Part shown: positions 33,749 to 43,386 of the stretch, piece after piece
Layout of the letters: each line of letters begins with the position of its first letter
Position numbering within the stretch: the stretch's first letter is position 1
Source of the DNA: Bryocella elongata
Lineage (GTDB): Bacteria; Acidobacteriota; Terriglobia; Terriglobales; Acidobacteriaceae
DNA: 64,000 bases
Direction: 5' to 3'
NCBI RefSeq assembly: GCF_900108185.1
Contig: NZ_FNVA01000001.1
Coordinates: 1,240,001-1,304,000 of the forward strand
The notes under the pieces: model-generated
Databases searched by the model: none
The model's input: the letters and a program-made list of their open reading frames with translations, nothing else
What the model was told of the DNA's origin: nothing
Position numbers and translations under genes: made by a program

Positions 33749-34870
33749 CTACTGCACCCGTGACACTGACCCGGCGGTTGTAGCCTGAAGAACCTCATGC
33801 ACGAGGCGCACGCCTTCGAGCGTCGTCTCGCGTTCCAACTCCCCCCCGAGCGCGAGCCGCAGAGCGCGCTCGGGCTTCAATCCGGGCGGAGTAAAGCCGT
33901 CCGCGGGACTGACGATGACACCCCGCTCGAGGCAGCGGCGCGACACTTCGAGTGCCGTGACCTCACTCTCTTCCGGCAGACAGACCCACAGATGCCACGC
34001 GCACGCGGGCCCCGCGCTGGCGGCATCGCCCAGGATCTCCCTCGCCGCAGCGTTGCGCGCTCTTCCCTCCACCAGCTTCGCGTCCGCGTTGCGCTGCCAC
34101 GCGCCGTCTTCGATGAGCAGCATCGCAGCCAGATTGTGGGCCAGCGAGGTGCCGGTGGTGGTGTTCTTGAGCACAGGCTCGACCGCGGAGCTGAAGCGTT
34201 CCGGCACGACGAGAAAGCCGGTGCGAGTCTGCGGAGAGATGCTCTTGGCGAGCCCTCGGAAGTAGAAGGTCCGTTCAGGTGCGAGGATGCGGAAGCTGGG
34301 TGCGGCATCGGGCACCATGTACCCGTAGGCATCGTCCTCGATGAGCAGGATGTCGTGCTTGCGTGCGACCTTAACGATCGCCTCACGGCGCTCGAGCGAC
34401 ATGGTGCAGCCCAGCGGGTTGTGCGCTGTGGGCATCAGGAACGCCGCCCGTACCTCGGCGTTGCGGCAGCGCTCGTCGAGTGACTCGGGGCGCATCCCTT
34501 CGGCGTCGTACGCGCATGGCACCAACTCAGAGCGCAGCATCTTCGCCTGGTCGATGATGCCGCCGTAGGTGACACGCTCGACGGCGATGCCCTTGCCCGG
34601 AAGATCGGCTGCGAACAGCGACACCAGCGCCGCATGGTGGCCACCGCAGGTGAACCACGTCAGCGCAGGATCGGAGCCAAGCCAGCGAGCCGCGCGGACG
34701 CGGAGATCGGCATCGGCTCCGCGGAAGCTGGGCCGCATCTCGACCGGGTCCTCGACATGCAGCGAGCGTACGGCGCGCTCGAGATAGGTCTGCCACTCCG
34801 CGCCCTGGGTGGGCAGGAGCGGGAAGTTCCACACGAGGTCGATGGGAGCCGCCTGGGCGCGGTCGATCAT
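33749..34870 (-). CDS. PLP-dependent aminotransferase, class I/II (MocR-like domain)
   Basis: 373 residues from the ATG at 34870; longer readings run into the promoter region of the divergent gene. The fold-type I aminotransferase pattern is present: CGGHHAALVSLFAADLPGKGIAVERVTYGG, AFLMPTAHNPLGCTMSLERREAIV (HNPxG), LLIEDDAYGYM (Asp to the PLP nitrogen), and the Schiff-base Lys in FYFRGLAKSISPQTRTGFLVV. It most resembles the catalytic half of MocR/ARO8-type proteins but has no N-terminal winged-helix DNA-binding domain. The amino donor is unknown. Confidence 0.85.
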   Translation of the reverse strand: MIDRAQAAPIDLVWNFPLLPTQGAEWQTYLERAVRSLHVEDPVEMRPSFRGADADLRVRAARWLGSDPALTWFTCGGHHAALVSLFAADLPGKGIAVERVTYGGIIDQAKMLRSELVPCAYDAEGMRPESLDERCRNAEVRAAFLMPTAHNPLGCTMSLERREAIVKVARKHDILLIEDDAYGYMVPDAAPSFRILAPERTFYFRGLAKSISPQTRTGFLVVPERFSSAVEPVLKNTTTGTSLAHNLAAMLLIEDGAWQRNADAKLVEGRARNAAAREILGDAASAGPACAWHLWVCLPEESEVTALEVSRRCLERGVIVSPADGFTPPGLKPERALRLALGGELERETTLEGVRLVHEVLQATTAGSVSRVQ

Positions 34871-34978
34871 GCGAACAGAATATCGGTTCAGGCTGCGGAT
34901 TCCACGGTGACCTCGGGATTCTGCTTGCGAATCGGACATCGAGCCGTAACGCACACGAGGGCGAGTTAAACTCGTAGG

Positions 34979-35785
34979 GTGAATATCCTTTTTGTCGGCG
35001 ACGTCTTTGGCTCCGCCGGCCGGCACATCGTTCGCGAACACATCCCCCACGTCGTCGAGTCCAATGCGGTCGACCTCCTGGTCATCAACGGCGAGAACTC
35101 CGCCGGTGGCTTCGGCATTACGCCGTCCATCGCAGAGGAACTTTTTGATCTCGGCGCGCATGTCATTACCACCGGCAATCACATCTGGGACAAGAAAGAG
35201 ATCTTCGACTACATGTCGGTCCCGGCAGACTCGCATGGTCGAGCCCGCCGCCTCATCCGCCCAGCAAACTATGCGGTTACGACTCCAGGCTTCGGTCTCT
35301 ACGAGGGCGAGCTTTCTTCAGGCGAGAAGTATGCCGTGATCAATATGCAGGGCCGTGTCTTCATGAACAGCTGCGACGACCCGTTCCGCAAGGCGGATGA
35401 GTTGCTCGCTCAGATCGAGAAGAACTCCGGCGCGAAGGTCATCCTGGTGGACTTCCACGCCGAGGCCACCAGCGAGAAGGCTGCGCTGGGCTGGTACCTG
35501 GACGGCCGCGTCACTGCAGTCCTGGGCACGCACACCCACGTCCCCACGGCCGACAATCGCATCCTGCCGAACGGAACGGCCTACCAGACAGACGTGGGCA
35601 TGAGCGGCCCGTTCGACTCGGTGATTGGCGTCGAGGTGGAGCTGGTGCTCAAGCGCTTCCTGACCGGCATGCCGGGCAAGTTCGAAGCCGCCAAGGGCAA
35701 CCCCAAGATGTGCGCCACGCTGATCGAATGCGACGGCAACACGGGCCGCGCCTTTCGCACGCAGCGTTTCATGCTCGGCGAGTAA
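34979..35785 (+). CDS. ymdB: YmdB-family metallophosphoesterase (cyclic nucleotide phosphodiesterase)
   Basis: 268 residues from a GTG at 34979. All metal-site blocks of the TIGR00282/YmdB family are visible: NILFVGDVFGSAGR, INGENSAGGFGITP, TTGNHIWDKKEIFDY, VDFHAEATSEKAALGWYLDG, and GTHTHVPTADNRILPNGTAYQTDVGMSGPFDSVIG. Family members hydrolyse 2',3'- and other cyclic phosphates and influence RNA turnover and biofilm choice in Bacillus. It sits divergent from the aminotransferase gene and convergent with the RNase T2 gene (18 bases). The RNase T2 product also generates 2',3'-cyclic phosphates, but in another compartment, so the pairing is probably fortuitous. Confidence 0.9.
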   Translation: MNILFVGDVFGSAGRHIVREHIPHVVESNAVDLLVINGENSAGGFGITPSIAEELFDLGAHVITTGNHIWDKKEIFDYMSVPADSHGRARRLIRPANYAVTTPGFGLYEGELSSGEKYAVINMQGRVFMNSCDDPFRKADELLAQIEKNSGAKVILVDFHAEATSEKAALGWYLDGRVTAVLGTHTHVPTADNRILPNGTAYQTDVGMSGPFDSVIGVEVELVLKRFLTGMPGKFEAAKGNPKMCATLIECDGNTGRAFRTQRFMLGE

Positions 35786-35803
35786 CGGGCGTCCGGGCTT
35801 CGC

Positions 35804-36667
35804 TCAGTAGCCTCGATCGTCTGCGTGATGCCGCCGCCGCGAACCGCCGCCGGAGTACCCTCCGTAGCCGCCGGAGCCTGTCGTCCTGGCAGTTCCCGGC
35901 GGCACCACGATCACCGTGTCCGCACCGCAGGAACGCACGCCCATGCAGGCGGTCGCGTGCAGGTTTTTGTCCACGCAGAGCTGGACCTGCGTCAGGTAGT
36001 TGTTGGCGCACCCAAGGTTGTAATCCGCCGCGCTGGTTCCGGGGTTTGCCTGAACGAATCCGTTGATGATCTGGTCCGGAGACAAGCTGATCCGGCTCGA
36101 TACGTCCGCGAGAGGCCCGGGGATTTTGACGGAGTTTGCCTCGCGTCGCATCGCGCTAAAGTACGCATCGGGCTGCATCCCGCTGCAAGTGCCGTGCGTC
36201 TGCCACTCATGCTGCAACAGACCCTGGTCCGGGTACAGATCGCTGTACTGTCCGGGATTGGCAGGACCGGCCGCATCGCTGCACTCTTCCGGGTAACCGC
36301 CGTCGCTGTTCTCGGGCCAAAGCCCATGCACGACGAAGCGCCGTCCGGTGGCGCACTCGGGCTTGTCGGGGTGCGAGTAGCAGAACTCCGGAGACCATGA
36401 CCAGGTCAGCAGGTAATAATCGAACTGCCCCGGCGCGGCTGAACGTGCACCACCGTGGCGTTGATCGCGACGCCGCTCATTGCCCTGCGAATACCCTCCG
36501 GCAGAAGAGCTGCCGCTCTGGGCAAAGCCGTCATCGGCACGCGCTGCGGTCTTTGGCTGAGTGGCAAGATCTCCGCCCGCAGGAGCCTTGCAACCAGCCA
36601 CACAAGCCGCCAAGGCCAACGCCAGGACGAATCTCGCCCCATACATCCCACACCATGTCCGCATCAT
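35804..36667 (-). CDS. secreted ribonuclease T2 family lipoprotein
   Basis: 287 residues. The lipoprotein signal is LALALAACVAGC (Cys about residue 26), then a low-complexity linker to about residue 80. The catalytic domain holds the two conserved active-site blocks: CAS I as FVVHGLWPE and CAS II as LLQHEWQTHGTCSG, each with its catalytic His. PEFCYSHPDKPEC and the paired Cys (CANNYLTQVQLCVDKNLHATACMGVRSCG) fit the disulphides of the family. It would degrade extracellular or periplasmic RNA for nutrient phosphate. A Gly/Tyr-rich and basic tail ends the protein. Transcribed away from glcD. Confidence 0.93.
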   Translation of the reverse strand: MMRTWCGMYGARFVLALALAACVAGCKAPAGGDLATQPKTAARADDGFAQSGSSSAGGYSQGNERRRDQRHGGARSAAPGQFDYYLLTWSWSPEFCYSHPDKPECATGRRFVVHGLWPENSDGGYPEECSDAAGPANPGQYSDLYPDQGLLQHEWQTHGTCSGMQPDAYFSAMRREANSVKIPGPLADVSSRISLSPDQIINGFVQANPGTSAADYNLGCANNYLTQVQLCVDKNLHATACMGVRSCGADTVIVVPPGTARTTGSGGYGGYSGGGSRRRHHADDRGY

Positions 36668-36854
36668 GCCCTCGATATCACGCCTTAAGTAAGAATCCTA
36701 CCGCGTGGATGATCGCTGCTATCGTTCCCCATCCACTTCCTCAACGGCTACACTTCCACCGTGGGGTTCCTATACGTCGACGTGACGATCCCGGTCCGCG
36801 AGAGATCGCGCGCCGGCTATAGATCGGACCGTCCCGAAGCCTCCCAATCGCCGC

Positions 36855-38342
36855 ATGAGCGAACCGAATCCAGCACCGAACAACCTGACGCCAGCCGTGC
36901 TCGACGAGCTGCGGACGCTCGTAGGCCCGCATGGTCTTATCGCGGAGCAGAACCAGCTGCAGACCTACGAGTGCGATGGGCTGACCAACTTTCGCACGAT
37001 GCCGGGTGCGGTGGTACTCCCGCGTACCACCGCGGAGGTTGCGGACGTGGTGAGCTTGTGCGCGAAGTATGCCGTGCCGTTTGTCGCCCGCGGAGCTGGC
37101 ACAGGGCTGAGCGGCGGCTCGCTGCCGACGGAGCATTGCATCGTCATCGGGCTCTCGCGCCTGAACCGCATCCTGTCTGTCGATCTCGAGAACTCGCGCG
37201 TGCATGTTGAGCCGGGCGTGACCAACACCGGTGTGACGAGTGCCGTGAAGGCGGAGGGATACTTCTATGCGCCAGACCCGTCGTCGCAGACGGTGTGCAC
37301 GATCGGCGGGAACCTCGCTGAGAACGCGGGCGGAGCCCATTGCCTGAAGTATGGCTTCACCACAACGCACGTCCTCGGTTGCGAGGTAGTGTTACCGAGC
37401 GGCGAAGTGATGTGGTTTGGGTCGGAACATGGCGTGGTGGATACGCCGGGCTATGACCTCGCTGGTGTGTTCATCGGCTCGGAAGGTACGCTCGGCGTTG
37501 CAACCCGCGCCGTGCTCCGCGTGCTGCGCAAGCCGGAGGCGGTGCAGACGCTCCTCGCGGCGTTCGATACCACCACTGGCGCTGCACAGACGGTGAGCGA
37601 CATCATCGCGAGCGGCATGCTGCCCAGTGCGATGGAGATGATGGACCGCATCTCGATCACCGCAGCCGAAGCTGCCGTGCACGCTGGCTATCCCGAATGC
37701 ACGGCTCTGTTGCTCGTGGAGCTCGATGGACCGCTCGCCGAGGTGAATGCGCAGATGGTCCAGGTGCGCGAGTTCTGCACGAAGAACGGCGCTTGGGAAC
37801 AAAGGCTCGCGCAGACGGATGCCGAGCGGGCGCTCGTGTGGAAGGGTCGCAAGGCAGCCTTTGCGGCGATGGGTCGCGTCTCGCCCAACTACATCGTGCA
37901 GGACGGCGTGATCCCGCGAACCGCGTTGCCCCGCGTGCTGGCGCGTATGGATGAGATGAGCGCTGAGACGGGACTGCGCATCGCCAATGTGTTCCATGCG
38001 GGCGATGGCAATCTCCATCCGATGGTGCTGTATGACCGCACGATCGAAGGCGAAGAGGACCGTGCGTTGATCTTGAGTTATGACATCCTGCGGCTCTGCG
38101 TGGATGCCGGCGGTTCTATCACCGGCGAACATGGCGTGGGCCGCGAGAAACAGTGTGTGATGAGCTACCAGTTCCACGAGCCCGACCTCGCCACGATGCA
38201 GCGCGTACGACGCGCCTTCGATCCGCAGAACATCGCCAACCCTGAGAAGCTCTTCCCCACGCCGCGCCTGTGCGGCGAGCGCCGCCATGGAGCGTACATC
38301 CCTCACCCCGTCGAAGCAGCGGGCATCGCGGAGGTGTTCTAG
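36855..38342 (+). CDS. glcD: glycolate oxidase FAD subunit GlcD
   Basis: A 495-residue flavoprotein with the VAO/PCMH FAD fold: [33 protein letters not shown] for the ADP-binding loop, [16 protein letters not shown], and [14 protein letters not shown] near the C-terminus, followed by [14 protein letters not shown]. The last holds the conserved histidines of the GlcD/lactate oxidase group. It oxidises glycolate to glyoxylate and passes electrons through GlcE and the Fe-S subunit GlcF. Its stop codon overlaps the start of glcE (TAGTG), so the operon is translationally coupled. Confidence 0.95.
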   Translation: MSEPNPAPNNLTPAVLDELRTLVGPHGLIAEQNQLQTYECDGLTNFRTMPGAVVLPRTTAEVADVVSLCAKYAVPFVARGAGTGLSGGSLPTEHCIVIGLSRLNRILSVDLENSRVHVEPGVTNTGVTSAVKAEGYFYAPDPSSQTVCTIGGNLAENAGGAHCLKYGFTTTHVLGCEVVLPSGEVMWFGSEHGVVDTPGYDLAGVFIGSEGTLGVATRAVLRVLRKPEAVQTLLAAFDTTTGAAQTVSDIIASGMLPSAMEMMDRISITAAEAAVHAGYPECTALLLVELDGPLAEVNAQMVQVREFCTKNGAWEQRLAQTDAERALVWKGRKAAFAAMGRVSPNYIVQDGVIPRTALPRVLARMDEMSAETGLRIANVFHAGDGNLHPMVLYDRTIEGEEDRALILSYDILRLCVDAGGSITGEHGVGREKQCVMSYQFHEPDLATMQRVRRAFDPQNIANPEKLFPTPRLCGERRHGAYIPHPVEAAGIAEVF

Positions 38343-39589
38343 TGGCTGACGTACGCGCTCTGGTCGAAGGGCCGGTCCTGCAGGAGATGATCGCTGCTCT
38401 CGGCGAAGCCCATGTGCGGCCGCTGGAGCATGCCATCGCGGTCTTCCCTGCCAACACCGACGAAGTCTCGGCGGTGATGAAGCTGTGCTCGCAGCACAAG
38501 CTCATCGTGCATGCGGTGGGCTCGGCGACGAAGCCGTGGGGCACGTATGTGGACGCTCATGTGCTGCTGCACACCAAGCGCCTTACGGGCGTGCTCGATC
38601 ACAGCTGGGGTGATCTCACGGCGACCGTTGCTGCCGGAACGACGTGGCGACAGATGCAGGATGTACTCGCAGAACATGGACAGCGCGTAGCTCTTGATCC
38701 GCTGCATCCAGGCTTTGCGACAGTAGGCGGCGTGCTCGCGACCAACGATAGCGGCCTGTTGCGGATGCGCTACGGCTCGTTGCGAGATCTCGTGCTGGGC
38801 ATGACGATCGTGCTGGCGGACGGGACCATCGCACGCACGGGCGGCAAGGTGGTGAAGAACGTCGCAGGCTATGATCTCCCCAAGCTGCTGACAGGAAGCT
38901 TTGGCACACTGGGCATCATCACAGAAGCGACGTTCCGGCTGCATGGGCTGCAACCGCATACCAAGGTATTCACGATTGAGTCGCAGGAGATTGCACCGCT
39001 TGCGGATTTGATGAGCGCGGTCCTGAAGAAGGGGCTCTCGGTGGAGCGCATGCAGTTGCGAAACGGCTCCCTTGCCTTCGCGCTCGATGTGGAGCTTGCA
39101 TCGTTGCCGGAAGTGCTGGTCGAGCAGGAAGCAAAGCTGCGAAGCCTCGCAGGAGTGCTTGAGGTAAAGCCGGCGACCCGTGAAATCTTCAGCGCGCGGG
39201 AGGGGCTATTTGCCGGACCGCCCATCACGACCTTGAAGGTGACAGCCTTGCCGGCTAAGCTTGCGGTGCTGGTTGCGGGTTTCGCGCAACTAAACTCGCT
39301 GCCCGACCACACCTGCTATTGCATGGCCGATCCGGTCGGCATCGTGACGGCTTCGATCCGAATCGCCAACGACTATGAGCCGAAGCTGCTCTTGGAGCTG
39401 GTTACCGATCTGCGCGAGCGGCTGGCCTCGTCTGGAGGCTCGGTCACCGTGCTTACGCCGGGCGGCCTACCGTTCGAGACTGATCCATGGGGCCCGGCGC
39501 CTGCGGCGATCACCGTCATGCGTGCGATCAAGCAGGAGTTCGATCCCGAGCGGCTGCTCAACCCCGGCATCTTCGTAGGAGGCATCTAG
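38342..39589 (+). CDS. glcE: glycolate oxidase subunit GlcE
   Basis: 415 residues from the GTG at 38342 that overlaps the glcD stop. It has a second, shorter FAD-binding domain: [99 protein letters not shown]. This is the characteristic GlcE pattern (RxRYG and KNVAGYD). It lacks the C-terminal histidine motif found in GlcD, as expected. It acts as the partner flavoprotein of GlcD. Confidence 0.95.
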   Translation: MADVRALVEGPVLQEMIAALGEAHVRPLEHAIAVFPANTDEVSAVMKLCSQHKLIVHAVGSATKPWGTYVDAHVLLHTKRLTGVLDHSWGDLTATVAAGTTWRQMQDVLAEHGQRVALDPLHPGFATVGGVLATNDSGLLRMRYGSLRDLVLGMTIVLADGTIARTGGKVVKNVAGYDLPKLLTGSFGTLGIITEATFRLHGLQPHTKVFTIESQEIAPLADLMSAVLKKGLSVERMQLRNGSLAFALDVELASLPEVLVEQEAKLRSLAGVLEVKPATREIFSAREGLFAGPPITTLKVTALPAKLAVLVAGFAQLNSLPDHTCYCMADPVGIVTASIRIANDYEPKLLLELVTDLRERLASSGGSVTVLTPGGLPFETDPWGPAPAAITVMRAIKQEFDPERLLNPGIFVGGI

Positions 39590-39590
39590 C

Positions 39591-41015
39591 GTGAGCACGA
39601 ACTCCAATCCGCTTCCTTCCGCTGATGCCATCGGGCTTGCGCCGCAGAGCGTGTTGCAGGAGCTTGTGCAGTTGGGCGGGAGCACGAAGAGCGCCTTCGA
39701 TGCGCATCACGCGCCCGAGATGGGGCTGATGGACCAATGCGTTCACTGCGGTTTCTGCCTGCCCGCATGCCCTACGTATGCGCTGTGGAACGAGGAGATG
39801 GATTCGCCTCGGGGTCGCATCTGGATGATGCGCAAAGGTGCGCTGGGCGAAGCTCCGCTGGATGCGAACTTCCAGCTGCACATGGACAACTGCCTGGGCT
39901 GCATGGCCTGCATGACGGCGTGTCCTTCGGGCGTGCAGTACAACAAGCTGATCGAGGACACGCGCGGCCAGGTGGAGCGGCACACGGAGCGTCCGCCGCT
40001 GGACCGGCTGTATCGGCAGATGTTGTTCGCGACCTTCCCACACAAGAACCGGCTGAAGATCATGGGCATACCGCTGGCGATCTATCAGCGTAGCGGACTG
40101 CAGACGCTGGTGCGCGCGAGCGGCGTGTTGAATCTGCTGCCGAAGCGGCTCTCCGCGATGGAAAACCTGTTGCCTGTGGTGCCGCTGAACCCGTTCTACT
40201 CGCTGCCCGCGGAGGTGTCTGCAAAGAGCCACAAGCGTGGCCGCGTGGGCATGCTCTCCGGCTGCGTGCAGAGCGCGTACTTCTCGCATGTGAATGCCGC
40301 GACGGCGCGTGTCCTGGCGGCGGAAGGCTTTGAGGTTGTGATTCCGCAGGAGCAGGAGTGCTGCGGTGCGCTGGCGATGCATACAGGGCTGGAGGAGTCG
40401 GCTGCGGCTCACGCGAAGCAGATGATCGCCGTCTTTGAGCACGCAGGCGTGGATACGATCGTGATCAACTCCGCGGGCTGCGGCAGCACGATGAAGGAGT
40501 ACGGCCACCTGCTGCGCGACGATCCAACCTGGGCCGCTCGTGCAGCCGCGTTCTCTGCGCGCTGCAAGGACATCAGCGAGATCCTGGCGGAGCATGAGCC
40601 GGTGAATCGGCGGCATCCGTTGCCGTTGCGCATCGTGTATCACGATGCCTGCCACCTGCGTCATGCGCAGCAGGTCTTCGCGGAGCCGCGCAAGGTGCTC
40701 GCACGCATCGCGGGGCTGGAGGTGGTGGAGCTTCCGGACCCGAACCTGTGCTGTGGTTCAGCGGGAGTCTACAACCTGCTGCATCCTGAGAGCGCGGAAC
40801 AGCTGGGCGACATCAAGGCGGAGCAGATGCTCAGCGTCAACGTGCAGGCGGTGGTGAGCGCGAACCCCGGCTGCCTACTGCAGATCATGAGTTCCTTGCG
40901 GAGGCGAGGCGAGGCGGAGCTGCCTGCGTTTCACATGGTTGAGCTCGTCGATGCTTCGATTCGCGGCCTCAGCGTGGAGCAGCTGCTGCACGGCAAGCGG
41001 TCGCTGGATGTCTAA
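39591..41015 (+). CDS. glcF: glycolate oxidase iron-sulfur subunit GlcF
   Basis: 474 residues from a GTG one base after the glcE stop. Two 4Fe-4S ferredoxin motifs are near the N-terminus: CVHCGFCLPACP and CLGCMACMTACP. Two CCG domains follow: SGCVQSAYFSHVNAATARVL...EQECCGALAMHTG and YHDACHLRHAQQV...PNLCCGSAGVYNLLHPE. This matches GlcF, which hands electrons from glycolate to the membrane quinone pool. The C-terminus is followed by the long inverted repeat at 41036-41123. Confidence 0.96.
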   Translation: MSTNSNPLPSADAIGLAPQSVLQELVQLGGSTKSAFDAHHAPEMGLMDQCVHCGFCLPACPTYALWNEEMDSPRGRIWMMRKGALGEAPLDANFQLHMDNCLGCMACMTACPSGVQYNKLIEDTRGQVERHTERPPLDRLYRQMLFATFPHKNRLKIMGIPLAIYQRSGLQTLVRASGVLNLLPKRLSAMENLLPVVPLNPFYSLPAEVSAKSHKRGRVGMLSGCVQSAYFSHVNAATARVLAAEGFEVVIPQEQECCGALAMHTGLEESAAAHAKQMIAVFEHAGVDTIVINSAGCGSTMKEYGHLLRDDPTWAARAAAFSARCKDISEILAEHEPVNRRHPLPLRIVYHDACHLRHAQQVFAEPRKVLARIAGLEVVELPDPNLCCGSAGVYNLLHPESAEQLGDIKAEQMLSVNVQAVVSANPGCLLQIMSSLRRRGEAELPAFHMVELVDASIRGLSVEQLLHGKRSLDV

Positions 41016-41035
41016 GCTAGACTCACAAACGATGA

Positions 41036-41123
41036 CCCGACACCCACAACTCGACCTATCGTTGTCCTCTGTCACCGCTGATAAAGCGAGAGAAAAACGC
41101 CTGATCGAGTTGTGAGTGTCGGG
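41036..41123. terminator. 19-bp inverted repeat between glcF and rfbH
   Basis: 41036-41054 and 41105-41123 are reverse complements with one mismatch in 19, separated by 50 bases. It lies between two convergent genes, so it may stop transcription from both sides. The arm contains the word ACCCGACACCCA also found inside lysS. Confidence 0.6.
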
Positions 41124-41153
41124 CTTTGAGTTTCGAGCGCACAGATCGAGACG

Positions 41154-42491
41154 CTATGCAACAACCAGGCCGGTCTTCGCGTTGGCGATGAACTCGGTCG
41201 CGGTCTTCGCGATGTAGTCGAGCATCTCGTTGGTGAGGCCGGGATAGACGCCGATCCAGAAGACGTTGTTCATCACGAAGTCGGTGTTGGTGAGGTCGCC
41301 GACGACGCGATACTCCCAGCCCTCATAGGCGGGCTGGCGCACGAGATTGCCCGCGAAGATGTTGCGCGTGCCGATCTTCGCAGCCTCCAGCGCCATCGTC
41401 AGCTGATCGCGCTTGAACGGTGCGCCGGGCTTGACGGCGATGGGAAAGCCGAACCAGCTGGGGTCGGAGTTGGGCGTGGCCTCGGGCAGGATGAGGAACT
41501 CTTCGAGCGGAGCGAGCGCGTTCTTCAGGTAGATGAAGTTGGCTTTGCGGCGCTCGATGAAGTGCTCGAGCTTGTCCATCTGGCGCACGCCGAGCGCGGC
41601 CTGCATGTCCGTCGCTTTCAGGTTGTAGCCGATGTGCGAGTACGTGTACTTGTGGTCGTAGCCGCACGGCAACGAGCCGAGCTGCCAGCTGAAGCGCTTG
41701 CCGCAGGTGTTGTCCACGCCGGGCTCGCACCAGCAATCGCGGCCCCAGTCGCGGAAGCTGTCGATGAGGGTCTGCAGCAGCGGCTTATCGGTGAGCACAG
41801 CGCCGCCTTCACCCATGGTGATGTGGTGCGCGGGATAGAAGCTGATCGTCGCGATGTCGCCGAAGGTGCCCACCTTGCGGCCCTTCCACGTGGAGCCGAG
41901 CGCATCGCAGCAATCCTCGACAAGCCAGAGGTTGTACTTGCGGCAGAACTCCGTGATGGCGTCGAGATCGAAAACATTGCCGAGGGTGTGCGCGATCATG
42001 ACGGCGCGGGTCTTCTCGCTGCGCGCGGCTTCAAGCTTCGTCACGTCGATCTCGTAGGTTGGCAGTGAGACGTCGATGAAGACGGGAACGAGGCGGTTCT
42101 GGAAGATCGGATTGACCGTCGTCGGAAAGCCCGCAGCGACGGTGATGACCTCGTCACCGGGCTTCAGCGCGCGGTCGCCAAGCTTGGGCGAGGTGAGGGC
42201 GCTGAGCGCGACGAGGTTGGCGCTGGAGCCCGAGTTGACCAGCGAGGCTGATCGCACGCCAATGAACTTCGCCAGCTTGCGCTCGAACTCCTTGGCCCAG
42301 CGGCCGGTGGTGAACCAGCCATCAAGCGCGGAGTCGACCACGGCGCTCATGTCGGCGGCATCGATGACCTTGCCCGAGACGGGAACAGCCGAGCTGCCGG
42401 GAACGAACGTGCGCGGGGCGAAGGCTTCCTGGTGATATTCGGCGGTGAGTTGAAGGATCTGTTGACGGAGCTGTTCGGCGCGCTCGTTCAT
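41154..42491 (-). CDS. rfbH: CDP-4-keto-6-deoxy-D-glucose-3-dehydrase RfbH
   Basis: 445 residues from the ATG at 42491. It belongs to the aminotransferase fold, but the PLP-lysine position is occupied by His, as in this enzyme's family: [19 protein letters not shown]. The cysteines for its 2Fe-2S cluster are visible in [16 protein letters not shown] and [28 protein letters not shown] and [17 protein letters not shown] are standard sugar-aminotransferase elements. It is the E1 dehydrase that removes the 3-OH on the way to CDP-3,6-dideoxyhexoses (abequose, paratose, tyvelose, ascarylose). The reductase partner (RfbI/E3) is not in the window. It is divergent from rfbF. Confidence 0.95.
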   Translation of the reverse strand: MNERAEQLRQQILQLTAEYHQEAFAPRTFVPGSSAVPVSGKVIDAADMSAVVDSALDGWFTTGRWAKEFERKLAKFIGVRSASLVNSGSSANLVALSALTSPKLGDRALKPGDEVITVAAGFPTTVNPIFQNRLVPVFIDVSLPTYEIDVTKLEAARSEKTRAVMIAHTLGNVFDLDAITEFCRKYNLWLVEDCCDALGSTWKGRKVGTFGDIATISFYPAHHITMGEGGAVLTDKPLLQTLIDSFRDWGRDCWCEPGVDNTCGKRFSWQLGSLPCGYDHKYTYSHIGYNLKATDMQAALGVRQMDKLEHFIERRKANFIYLKNALAPLEEFLILPEATPNSDPSWFGFPIAVKPGAPFKRDQLTMALEAAKIGTRNIFAGNLVRQPAYEGWEYRVVGDLTNTDFVMNNVFWIGVYPGLTNEMLDYIAKTATEFIANAKTGLVVA

Positions 42492-42609
42492 TGGTTTAAG
42501 GATAGCAAAGCGCTTTGGTTCCAACGGGTATCATGGAGCGAAGCTGACGCCGGCGGGCCGTGTTGCATCCAACCACCGGCAGTTGGCGGACAAAAGGAAG
42601 TGGAATCCG

Positions 42610-43380
42610 ATGAAGGCAGTCATCCTCGCAGGTGGACTCGGCACGCGGATCGCGGAAGAGACCTCGCTGCGCCCCAAGCCGATGGTGGAGATCGGCGGGC
42701 GGCCGATCCTGTGGCACATCCTCAAGATCTACTCGCAGCATGGCATCAACGACTTCGTGATCTGCTGCGGATACAAGGGCTACATCATCAAGGAGTTCTT
42801 CGCGAACTACTTCCTGCATACGTCGGATGTGACCTTCGACATGCACGAGAACAAGATGACGGTCCATAACAGCGTGGCGGAGCCCTGGCGCGTGACGCTG
42901 GTGGACACCGGCGCAGACTCCGGCACGGGCGGCCGGCTGCGACGCGTGGCAAAGTACCTGGAAGGCGAAGAGTCCTTCTGCATGACCTATGGCGATGGCG
43001 TCGCGAATGTCGACATCACCGCATCGATTGCGTTCCACAAGCAGCACGGCAAGGCCGTCACGCTGACCAGCGTGCAGCCGATGGCACGCTTCGGCGCGCT
43101 GGGCATCAAGGACACCACGATCTATAACTTCCAGGAGAAGCCAAGGGACGAGGGTGGCTGGATCAACGGCGGCTTCTTCGTGCTGAGCCCGAAGGCCATC
43201 GATGCGGTGACCGATGATCTGCAGATGTTCGAGCGCGAGCCCATCGAGAAGCTGGTGACCGCGGGCGAGGTGCAGGCCTTCTTCCACCACGGTTTCTGGC
43301 AGGCGATGGATACCCTCCGCGACAAGCAGCACCTGGAGTCGCTTTGGGCGAGTGGGAAGGCTCCGTGGAAGACCTGGTAG
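42610..43380 (+). CDS. rfbF: glucose-1-phosphate cytidylyltransferase RfbF
   Basis: 256 residues from the ATG at 42610, with AAGGAAG about 10 bases upstream. The nucleotidyltransferase signature is MKAVILAGGLGTRIAEETSLRPKPMVEIGGRPILWHI. YKGYIIKEFFANYFLHTSDVTFD and EESFCMTYGDGVANVDI (metal-binding Asp) are characteristic of RfbF rather than of RmlA. It makes CDP-glucose from CTP and glucose-1-phosphate, the first committed step for CDP-dideoxyhexoses. The next enzyme, RfbG, is encoded 4.3 kb further on, past two unrelated genes. Confidence 0.96.
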   Translation: MKAVILAGGLGTRIAEETSLRPKPMVEIGGRPILWHILKIYSQHGINDFVICCGYKGYIIKEFFANYFLHTSDVTFDMHENKMTVHNSVAEPWRVTLVDTGADSGTGGRLRRVAKYLEGEESFCMTYGDGVANVDITASIAFHKQHGKAVTLTSVQPMARFGALGIKDTTIYNFQEKPRDEGGWINGGFFVLSPKAIDAVTDDLQMFEREPIEKLVTAGEVQAFFHHGFWQAMDTLRDKQHLESLWASGKAPWKTW

Positions 43381-43386
43381 CTCGAA

